Source: Akkermansiaceae bacterium
Lineage (GTDB): Bacteria; Verrucomicrobiota; Verrucomicrobiia; Verrucomicrobiales; Akkermansiaceae
Direction: 5' to 3'
Length of the DNA: 5,296 nucleotides
Assembly: GCA_023301545.1 (NCBI GenBank)
Contig: JALZUI010000095.1
Coordinates: 1-5,296 of the forward strand
In this document: one piece after another, positions 1 to 4,948 of the stretch
Layout of the letters: each line of letters opens with the position of its first letter
Position numbering within the stretch: position 1 is the stretch's first letter
Notes under the pieces: generated by a model
What the model was told of the DNA's origin: nothing
Seen by the model: only the letters and a program-made list of their open reading frames with translations
Databases searched by the model: none
Made by a program: the position numbers and the translations under genes

Positions 1-8
1 TATTACCG

Positions 9-14
9 TATTAT
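9..14 (+). promoter_or_regulatory. Candidate -10 element before the SOUL gene
   Basis: TATTAT matches five of six bases of the sigma-70 -10 consensus and ends 8 bases before the ATG at 23. If it is used, transcription would start at or very near the start codon, giving a leaderless or nearly leaderless message. The -35 region lies outside the window, so the call rests on one hexamer. Confidence 0.3.
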
Positions 15-22
15 CGTACTTT

Positions 23-562
23 ATGAAAACCCTCCTTCTTACTGCATTATTCGCCGCCACAGCTCATGCGGAGTACTTGTCGGAATCTCCATTACCTGTA
101 GGTTGGCCTGCTCCGGGACCATTTCAACAAGTGGTTGAAAAAGCCTACCCGACAACACGTCTCGCCGTGACAGAGAAAAAAGGCTTCATGACCCTCTTCC
201 GTCACATCAAAAGCAAGGACATCCCTATGACCGCCCCTGTCGTCAGGACGATGAATATAGATAAGCTCAAGGAAGAAGACATGCAGTTCCTCTACCAAGA
301 CACTGAGGTTGGAACAACTGGCGCAGCCAGCAAGTACGTCGAAATCAAAGACGTCCCGAAAATCAAGGCGCTCACTTATGCCTGGATTGGCAAGGGTGGC
401 AAAAAGAATGAAACTATCGCCAAGGAAGCCCTCCTTACAGCCCTCAAAAACAAAGGTTTAGAGAATAAGGTCCAAGAATGGCGACTATTTAGCTACAACT
501 CCCCTTTCAAGCACCCTAAAGACAAGCACTGCCACGAGCTCCAGGCCGTTCTTAAGCCTTAA
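23..562 (+). CDS. Exported SOUL-family putative haem-binding protein
   Basis: This 179-residue protein begins with a short signal peptide: Lys2, a hydrophobic stretch at residues 4-13, and an Ala-His-Ala site suggesting cleavage after residue 16. There is no lipobox cysteine, so a soluble periplasmic or secreted protein is likely. The mature part carries the SOUL/HBP family signature, with GFMTLFRHI at 54-62 and the hallmark IPMTAPV at 67-73. It ends in a WRLFSYNSPF segment (153-162) that matches the C-terminal family region only loosely. Known SOUL proteins (p22HBP and relatives) bind tetrapyrroles, but the bacterial exported forms have no settled role. The length is normal for a single SOUL domain. 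The ATG at 23 is chosen because it starts the signal peptide directly. No Shine-Dalgarno site precedes it. The gene stands alone on + and is convergent with ftsY. The family call is fairly sure; haem binding itself is inferred. Confidence 0.85.
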   Translation: MKTLLLTALFAATAHAEYLSESPLPVGWPAPGPFQQVVEKAYPTTRLAVTEKKGFMTLFRHIKSKDIPMTAPVVRTMNIDKLKEEDMQFLYQDTEVGTTGAASKYVEIKDVPKIKALTYAWIGKGGKKNETIAKEALLTALKNKGLENKVQEWRLFSYNSPFKHPKDKHCHELQAVLKP

Positions 563-585
563 CCCGTGTCATCACTGCAAAACGA

Positions 586-1437
586 TTACAGAAGCTCATC
601 GACAAAGCGCAGGCGCTTAAAGTCTTCGAACTGATTCGGTTCCTCCCCCGTACCGATGAAAAGAGTAGGGATATTCAGATCGCGGTAGATCGAGACTAAT
701 ATCCCGCCCTTGCCTGAACCATCTAACTTCGTCACTACTAAGCCATCTAGGTGAACTGCTTTCGCGAATTGACTTGCTTGCTGCATCGCATTTCCACCAG
801 TAGTAGCGTCGACGACGAGGAGAGAAAGGTGAGGAGCATCTTCGTTTCCTTTTTTAAGCGTTCGCTTGATTTTATCTAGCTCCAGCATGAGATTTTGCTT
901 CGTATGGAGACGACCTGCGGTGTCACAAATCACAAACTGTATTCCTTCTCTCTCCGCCTTTTCATGGGCGATGTAACAGACTGATGAAGGATCCGCATTA
1001 GGTGCACCTTTGACAAAAGCCACCTCTAAACGTTCTGCCCAGACTTCAAGCTGCTCTACCGCTGCCGCACGGAAGGTATCAGCAGCGACTAACATCACCG
1101 AGTATCCTTCACTCTTGAGCTTGTAAGCCAGCTTAGCCGCTGAGGTCGTTTTCCCGACTCCATTGACTCCCACCATCGTAATGATATAAGGCTTTCCGTC
1201 GGCTAATGGGGTCAGCGCGGGCACATCTTCGGGTAAACTCTCGTTAATATGGTTTTTAACCTTCTCGACCACATCTTCAGCTTTCACTTCGCGGCCTAAG
1301 TCCTTAAGCTCATCGACGATCGCCATAGTCTGACGAATCCCCAGGTCAGAAGCCACTAGGTCTGCTTCTAATTGATCCCAGTCTACTGGTTTATCACCTT
1401 TGATTTTCCCAATTAATCTGTCAAAAAACTTAGCCAT
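586..1437 (-). CDS. ftsY: Signal recognition particle receptor FtsY
   Basis: FtsY is the SRP receptor GTPase. It docks ribosome-SRP complexes at the inner membrane and pairs with Ffh in mutual GTP hydrolysis, delivering membrane proteins to SecYEG. The 283-residue protein has an N-terminal helical N domain (about 1-80) followed by the complete SRP-type G domain. Visible motifs are the P-loop GVNGVGKTT (90-98), DTFRAAA (120-126), DTAGR (172-176), ATTGGNAMQQA (211-221), TKLDGSGKGG (236-245) and GTGEEPNQFEDF (262-273). DTFRAAAVEQL and the closing region mark it as FtsY rather than Ffh, and it lacks the methionine-rich M domain. The acidic A domain of E. coli FtsY is absent, as in many shorter bacterial homologues. 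The ATG at 1437 is chosen because MAKFFDRL is a typical FtsY start; a longer TTG start at 1479 adds 14 unlikely residues. No Shine-Dalgarno site is present. The trxB terminator lies just upstream, so ftsY probably has its own promoter. Confidence 0.96.
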   Translation of the reverse strand: MAKFFDRLIGKIKGDKPVDWDQLEADLVASDLGIRQTMAIVDELKDLGREVKAEDVVEKVKNHINESLPEDVPALTPLADGKPYIITMVGVNGVGKTTSAAKLAYKLKSEGYSVMLVAADTFRAAAVEQLEVWAERLEVAFVKGAPNADPSSVCYIAHEKAEREGIQFVICDTAGRLHTKQNLMLELDKIKRTLKKGNEDAPHLSLLVVDATTGGNAMQQASQFAKAVHLDGLVVTKLDGSGKGGILVSIYRDLNIPTLFIGTGEEPNQFEDFKRLRFVDELL

Positions 1438-1446
1438 ACAAGGAGC

Positions 1447-1473
1447 GGTATAGATCGACTCAGCTGATTTCAA
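1447..1473 (-). promoter_or_regulatory. Candidate ftsY promoter
   Basis: On the minus strand TTGAAA (1468-1473) and TATACC (1447-1452) are separated by 15 bases, two short of the optimum. The -10 hexamer ends 9 bases before the ftsY ATG, which would put the transcript start at the start codon. A promoter is expected here because an intrinsic terminator sits immediately upstream. The exact elements are uncertain. Confidence 0.3.
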
Positions 1474-1499
1474 AAGCAAAAAGTGGAACCAACATACAT

Positions 1500-1534
1500 A
1501 AAAAACCCCACTCAGGACAGAACCGGAGCGGGGT
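1500..1534 (-). terminator. Rho-independent terminator downstream of trxB
   Basis: Read on the minus strand, GAG/CTC and GGGGT/ACCCC arms pair across 1505-1534 with one internal mismatch and a loop of about 12 bases. Six T residues (1505-1500) follow; the first of them is also the last base of the stem. This is the classic form of a GC-rich stem running into a U tract. It lies 24 bases past the trxB stop and about 60 bases before the ftsY start, so it should separate the two transcripts. The plus strand has no T tract after the stem, so it acts in one direction only. Confidence 0.85.
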
Positions 1535-1557
1535 GATTAAAATGTTCTTAATAATGC

Positions 1558-2496
1558 TTAGTCTTCCAGATCGGCAATGTACTTCTCCGCTTCTAGCGCA
1601 GCAGCACAACCTTGACCGGCTGCCGTGATCGCTTGACGGTAAACCGTGTCTGCAACATCTCCCGCAGCGTAAATTCCTGGAGTCTTAGTAGAAGTCGTTC
1701 CTGGAACTTGGAGCGCGTAGCCAGACTCATCCAGATCAACGAGACCATTAAGGAAGCTCGTATTAGGCGTATGACCAATTGCCATGAAAACAGCACTAAC
1801 CTCTAGATCGCTAGCCGCGCCATCAAGAGTGCTTTCGAGCTTCACGCTAGAGATCTTACCATCATCATTGAGAACGTACTCACTAATCCCAGAGTTCCAG
1901 ATAATCTCTACTTTATCATGCTCCATCGCACGCTTAGCCATAACCTTAGACGCACGGAGCTCGTCACGGCGGACGATGAGATAAACCTTGCTCGCAAACT
2001 TCGTTAGGAACGTAGCCTCTTCACAAGCGGAGTCTCCTCCACCCACTACACAAACTGGCACATCACGGTAGAACGCTCCATCACAGGTAGCGCAGGCCGT
2101 TAGTCCTGCTCCCGACTGGGTCAGTTCCAACTCCCCAGGGAGTCCTAGGTAACGAGCAGAAGCACCAGAAGCGACAATAACGGTTTTCGTTTCGATCTTG
2201 TGGTCACCAGAGCAGTTTAAAATAAAGGTTCCGTCTGCTTGCTTATCAATTGTTTCGACTGTTTGAAAATCAACGCGCGAGCCGAACTTAGTAGCCTGCT
2301 CTTGCATCTTAAACATGAGGTCTGGCCCCATTACACCCTCCGGAAATCCAGGGAAATTTTCTACATCAGTGGTAGTGGTAAGTTGCCCCCCCGGTTGAGT
2401 ACCGGTAAGGATCAGTGGCGAAAGGTCTGCGCGGGCAGCATAGATTGCGGCCGTATATCCAGCAGGGCCCGTTCCAATAATTACGACATTTTCCAT
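1558..2496 (-). CDS. trxB: Thioredoxin-disulfide reductase
   Basis: TrxB is the cytoplasmic FAD enzyme that passes electrons from NADPH to thioredoxin. The 312-residue length is typical of the low-molecular-weight bacterial class. Motifs appear in the expected order: the FAD-binding GTGPAGYTAAIYAARA (8-23), TQPGGQL (33-39), the redox-active CATC pair (Cys135 and Cys138) in ACATCDGAF, the NADPH-binding VGGGDSACEEA (151-161), VRRDELRAS (175-183) with arginines that usually contact the NADP 2'-phosphate, GHTPNT (241-246), and the C-terminal FAD motif GIYAAGDVAD (274-283). No key residue is missing. The ATG at 2496 starts directly before the first FAD strand (MENVVIIGTGPAG), which leaves little doubt. 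No Shine-Dalgarno site is visible. The gene lies 75 bases downstream of the DUF2130 gene on the same strand and ends at a strong intrinsic terminator, so a DUF2130-trxB transcript is possible, though trxB may also have its own promoter. Confidence 0.97.
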   Translation of the reverse strand: MENVVIIGTGPAGYTAAIYAARADLSPLILTGTQPGGQLTTTTDVENFPGFPEGVMGPDLMFKMQEQATKFGSRVDFQTVETIDKQADGTFILNCSGDHKIETKTVIVASGASARYLGLPGELELTQSGAGLTACATCDGAFYRDVPVCVVGGGDSACEEATFLTKFASKVYLIVRRDELRASKVMAKRAMEHDKVEIIWNSGISEYVLNDDGKISSVKLESTLDGAASDLEVSAVFMAIGHTPNTSFLNGLVDLDESGYALQVPGTTSTKTPGIYAAGDVADTVYRQAITAAGQGCAAALEAEKYIADLED

Positions 2497-2504
2497 AGGG
2501 TTTA

Positions 2505-2533
2505 GAGCTACACTCGCGCTCGCTACGGGTCAA
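2505..2533 (-). promoter_or_regulatory. Possible trxB promoter
   Basis: On the minus strand a near-consensus -35, TTGACC (2528-2533), is followed at exactly 17 bases by TAGCTC (2505-2510), a poor -10 match ending 8 bases before the trxB ATG. The strong -35 and ideal spacing favour it; the weak -10 counts against it. Read-through from the DUF2130 gene is the alternative, since I see no terminator in the 75-base gap. Confidence 0.25.
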
Positions 2534-2571
2534 GGGACAATCTGGACTAATCCTCTCCTATCTCGTATTAC

Positions 2572-3969
2572 TCACGAATCACCACTAATTTTGTCAAACT
2601 CATCCTGCATGGTAGGGTTTTTACGCACCAGCTTTTTGACCGTTACATTTTGCGCCTTATCATTAGCTAGGCGGAGGTTCCTGTCTGTGCTCATCAGGGC
2701 GGCTTTCGTCTTCTGTAGGTGATTGATTGACTTATCAATTTCATCAATTGCAGTCTGAAATTTACGAGAGGCGAGGTCGTAGTTTTTAGCAAAGGCGCTT
2801 TTGAACTGATCCAGATCATTTTCAAAGTTCGTCACATCGATGTTCTGCGCTTTGACCAAGGCTAACTCATTCTTATATTCCAACGAGTTCATCGCAGCGT
2901 TTCGTAAGAGCGTAATCATAGGGAGGAAAAACTGCGGGCGGATGACGTACATTTTAGGGTAGCGATGTGATACGTCCACAATCCCTGTATTATAAAGTTC
3001 ATTTTCAGGCTCTAGTAAGGAGACTAAGATCGCATACTCACAGCCTTTTTCTGATCGATCCTTATTGAGCTCTTTGAAGAAGTCTTCATTTTTCTTTTTC
3101 GAGGCAGTGGTGTCACTTTCATTCTTCATCTCAAACATAATCGAGACGATTTCCGTGCCTGACTCGTCCTGATCCTTGAAGATATAATCCCCCTTGCTAC
3201 CTGTACTCGCATCATTATCCTTCTCAAAATACGCTCTAGGGAAGGCCGTAGCCCGAAAACGGTTAAACTCTATTTCACAATGCTGCTCCAGTGTTTCCCC
3301 CACCATTTTGGTAGAAAGCTTTGCCTTAAGATCCCTTAGGCGCTCGATAGCTTCGTCTCGATCCTTGAGCTGGGTTTCATACTTATCGGTTAGTGCTTTT
3401 TCGGCTACTTGCTTTTCTAACTCAACCTGACTCAAACTATGTCTTAACGCTTCGCGATCTTTTTCGACTACGCTCACCGCCTCAGTGATGGCTAGCTTTT
3501 GTGTGATCTCACTCGCCTCTACTTTAGATTTCAAGGCGTGGATTTCTTCATCTTTCTGCTGCGCAATTTCTTGTACCTTTCTCTGTTGCTCCGCCTCGCC
3601 CAGCTTGCTTGCGCTCTCATGTTCGTGCTTGGCCTGTTGCAACTGAGAGCTCAGGGTATCACGCGCCTTTTCGACCTCACTCACGGCCTCTTTCACCGCC
3701 AATTTGCGCTCTACTTGGCTCGCATCCAGCTGCGCCTGAAGGTTTAGAATCACAGACTCTTGCTTTTGCACTTCACTTTGTAGTGTCCGACTCGCCTGCT
3801 CTTTCGTTAATTCTACGGCATTGATTTTCTCTTTCTCCGCCAACTGTAATCGCTCCTGCAGCTGCGTATCAAAATCCTTATCCCTTACCTGCTTTAGGAT
3901 ACTCGCATAACCTGCGCCATCCACTTTGAAGGCCTTCCCGCAATCAGGGCATACAATGTCGTTCATCAT
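2572..3969 (-). CDS. DUF2130 coiled-coil protein with a nuclease-like D...ExK pattern
   Basis: This 465-residue protein of unknown function is recognised as DUF2130. It opens with a CPDCGKAF half zinc-knuckle (Cys7, Cys10) and a GYASILKQVRDKDF segment. A long charged Gln/Glu/Lys-rich coiled coil follows (about 35-215). The conserved core begins at KAKLSTKMVGETLEQHC (215-231) and includes KGDYIF (259-264), IMFEMKNE (277-284), a Lys-rich KKKNEDFFKEL (291-301), CEYAILVSLLEPENELYN (310-327) and IRPQFFLPMITLLRNAA (343-359). A second short coiled coil closes the protein. Asp261 and Glu280-x-Lys282 fit a PD-(D/E)XK nuclease fold pattern, but activity is inferred only. The coiled coil holds a 69-residue internal duplication. 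The start at 3969 is chosen because family members begin just before the CPxCG motif; the next ATG (3966) is equally possible. An in-frame ATG at 4032 would add 21 rather hydrophobic residues not typical of the family. The gene is divergent from tmk and upstream of trxB. Confidence 0.88.
   Translation of the reverse strand: MMNDIVCPDCGKAFKVDGAGYASILKQVRDKDFDTQLQERLQLAEKEKINAVELTKEQASRTLQSEVQKQESVILNLQAQLDASQVERKLAVKEAVSEVEKARDTLSSQLQQAKHEHESASKLGEAEQQRKVQEIAQQKDEEIHALKSKVEASEITQKLAITEAVSVVEKDREALRHSLSQVELEKQVAEKALTDKYETQLKDRDEAIERLRDLKAKLSTKMVGETLEQHCEIEFNRFRATAFPRAYFEKDNDASTGSKGDYIFKDQDESGTEIVSIMFEMKNESDTTASKKKNEDFFKELNKDRSEKGCEYAILVSLLEPENELYNTGIVDVSHRYPKMYVIRPQFFLPMITLLRNAAMNSLEYKNELALVKAQNIDVTNFENDLDQFKSAFAKNYDLASRKFQTAIDEIDKSINHLQKTKAALMSTDRNLRLANDKAQNVTVKKLVRKNPTMQDEFDKISGDS
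3415..3738 (-). repeat. Internal duplication in the DUF2130 coiled coil
   Basis: Two copies of about 39 residues, at protein positions 78-116 (3622-3738) and 147-185 (3415-3531), lie 69 residues apart. The cores are KLAVKEAVSEVEKARDTL and KLAITEAVSVVEKDREAL, identical at 12 of 18 positions, with similar flanks such as DAS/EAS before the core. The 207-base period keeps the frame, so the coiled coil probably grew by an in-frame duplication that has since diverged. Convergence through low-complexity coiled-coil composition is possible, but the shared LAxxEAVSxVEK string is too specific for that to be likely. Confidence 0.7.
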
Positions 3970-4100
3970 TCCTAAGCATAGGTTTTTTCCTAATCCCGTG
4001 AAGTAAAAAAACAGGACATTAACTCTACTCATTCCCGCCTTCTAAAAAGTAAGCGGAATCTCGCTTGTCATCCTTGGCGCTCCTCCATTATCCTCCCCTC
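3970..4100. promoter_or_regulatory. Divergent promoter region between the DUF2130 gene and tmk
   Basis: This 131-base gap must carry promoters for both flanking genes. On the minus strand TATGCT (3975-3980) matches four of six -10 bases and ends 8 bases before the ATG at 3966, with no good -35. A direct repeat of TTAGGAA (starting at 3993 and 3975 on the minus strand, 18-base period) flanks an A6 tract. On the plus strand TTGTCA (4065-4070) and CATTAT (4086-4091), 15 bases apart, end 9 bases before the tmk ATG. The last 25 bases before tmk are pyrimidine-rich and contain no Shine-Dalgarno site. That the region drives transcription both ways is a firm expectation from gene orientation; the named elements are guesses. 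Confidence 0.4.
4065..4091 (+). promoter_or_regulatory. Candidate tmk promoter
   Basis: TTGTCA (five of six -35 bases) and CATTAT (four of six -10 bases) are separated by 15 bases, which is short. The -10 hexamer ends 9 bases before the tmk ATG, again placing a transcript start at the start codon. An alternative, TTAACT (4019-4024) with an A-rich stretch near 4043-4048, would give a leader of about 45 bases. Confidence 0.25.
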
Positions 4101-4688
4101 ATGTTCATCGTATTTGAAGGAATAGACGGCACCGGGAAATCAACGCAGCTGAAAATGCTAAGCACTGCGCTAGAGGAACTAGGCCATTCTGTCACGACCT
4201 CCTTTGAACCTACAAATGGTACCTATGGATCGCTCGTGCGGAAATCTGCGACCCGCCCAGAAGGACGCTACCCTCTTTCGGAGGAATTCGACCTCCTCCT
4301 CAAAGACCGCGCCGAGCATGTCGACACCCTTATAAATCCGACGCTGCAACGAGGAGAAATCGTCATTCTGGATCGATACTATTACTCTACTATGGCGTAT
4401 CAAGGCGCTAGCGGAATGGACCCTGAATTCATTTTAGCCGAAAACCAAAAGTTCGCCCCTGAGCCCGACCTCGTTATTGTCCTCACCCTTCCTGTAGAGG
4501 TGAGCTTACAACGTATCGGAGTCCGCGATGGAGAAGGAGACGCCTTTGAAAAACGTGAAAGTTTAGAGAAATGCGCCGATATTTTTCTCGGATTAGATGG
4601 AGCCAACATCCACTTTATCGACGCCGAGCGCTCACCCGAACTCGTTCACGAGGAAGTGCGCCGATTGACCTTAGGCTACATGGCCTAG
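4101..4688 (+). CDS. tmk: Thymidylate kinase
   Basis: Tmk phosphorylates dTMP to dTDP with ATP, the step shared by the de novo and salvage routes to dTTP. The 195-residue protein has the P-loop GIDGTGKST (7-15) after the first beta strand FIVFE, the DRAEHV segment (69-74), the dTMP kinase signature DRYYYSTMAYQG (91-102) and a LID-region RDGEGDAFEKR (142-152). The dTMP-contacting loop reads FEPTNGTYG (35-43) in place of the EPGGT of the E. coli type enzyme, so this is a sequence variant that keeps Glu36 and Pro37. It is slightly shorter than the usual 205-215 residues. The ATG at 4101 directly precedes FIVFEGIDG and is the natural start; a TTG at 4065 would add 12 residues with no family support. 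There is no Shine-Dalgarno site. The gene is divergent from the DUF2130 gene and convergent with thiS, so it appears to be a single-gene unit. Confidence 0.95.
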   Translation: MFIVFEGIDGTGKSTQLKMLSTALEELGHSVTTSFEPTNGTYGSLVRKSATRPEGRYPLSEEFDLLLKDRAEHVDTLINPTLQRGEIVILDRYYYSTMAYQGASGMDPEFILAENQKFAPEPDLVIVLTLPVEVSLQRIGVRDGEGDAFEKRESLEKCADIFLGLDGANIHFIDAERSPELVHEEVRRLTLGYMA

Positions 4689-4696
4689 AGCACCTT

Positions 4697-4894
4697 TCAT
4701 CCACCAGCGCCGAGGACTAATACCTCGATCACATCGCCTTCTTTGAGCTGAGTCTCCCCATGGGCGCTAGCGACTAGCGCTTGCTGATTATATTCGACCA
4801 CTACAGGCTTACCGGCCATCGGAGTGGAAGCGATCAGCTCACTAACACTTGTCGCCTCGGTATCGACTTCTTGACCATTAAGAGTAATTTTCAT
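4697..4894 (-). CDS. thiS: Sulfur carrier protein ThiS
   Basis: ThiS is a small ubiquitin-fold protein. Its C-terminal Gly-Gly is adenylated and converted to a thiocarboxylate that donates sulfur to the thiazole ring of thiamine, with ThiG as the acceptor enzyme. The 65-residue length matches the family (about 66). Visible features are the first strand MKITLNGQEV, the SVSELI helix start (16-21), the VVVEYNQQAL strand region (31-40), LKEGDVIEVL (50-59) and the essential terminal GAGG (62-65). A MoaD protein also ends in Gly-Gly but is usually longer (about 80) with a different N-terminal half, so ThiS is preferred. The ATG at 4894 begins the first strand exactly. No other thiamine gene is present on either side: upstream is the RND gene (54-base gap), and downstream is convergent tmk. 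No Shine-Dalgarno site or room for a TPP riboswitch is seen. Confidence 0.87.
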   Translation of the reverse strand: MKITLNGQEVDTEATSVSELIASTPMAGKPVVVEYNQQALVASAHGETQLKEGDVIEVLVLGAGG

Positions 4895-4896
4895 GG

Positions 4897-4918
4897 GTTG
4901 AGTATGGAATATTTCAAC
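4897..4918. repeat. Short inverted repeat before thiS
   Basis: GTTGA (4897-4901) and TCAAC (4914-4918) form a perfect 5-base inverted repeat with a 12-base gap, ending 2 bases from the thiS start codon. It could be a small operator or a weak hairpin over the start, but such short repeats arise often by chance. CATACT (4901-4906 on the minus strand), 6 bases before the ATG, overlaps it and could serve as a -10. Confidence 0.2.
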
Positions 4919-4948
4919 ACTTCAGCGAAGCCAAAAATCACCCTGATC

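Noticed and set aside
1438..1479. N-terminal extension of FtsY to a TTG start
   Set aside because: The added 14 residues have no family match, and the region fits better as the promoter just after the trxB terminator.
2239..2505. An 88-residue open frame on + opposite the start of trxB
   Set aside because: It is antisense to a certain gene, has no recognisable domain and no ribosome binding site; the codon pattern belongs to trxB.
3499..3824. Two hydrophobic or Arg-rich open frames on + opposite the DUF2130 coiled coil
   Set aside because: Leu- and Phe-rich antisense frames are the normal mirror of Gln/Glu/Lys-rich coiled-coil coding sequence; no start signals support them.
3971..3986. CCTA-AGCA-TAGG followed by T6 on +, resembling a terminator
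   Set aside because: The stem is only 4 base pairs, and no + strand gene ends nearby; it lies at the start of a minus-strand gene.
3970..4032. Longer start of the DUF2130 protein at ATG 4032
   Set aside because: Family members begin just before the CPxCG motif; the extra 21 residues look like translated promoter DNA, although GAAGG 5 bases before this ATG keeps it marginally possible.
4895..4948. TPP riboswitch before thiS
   Set aside because: The gap is only 54 bases, too short for the aptamer (about 100 bases), and I see no conserved CTGAGA-type thi-box core.
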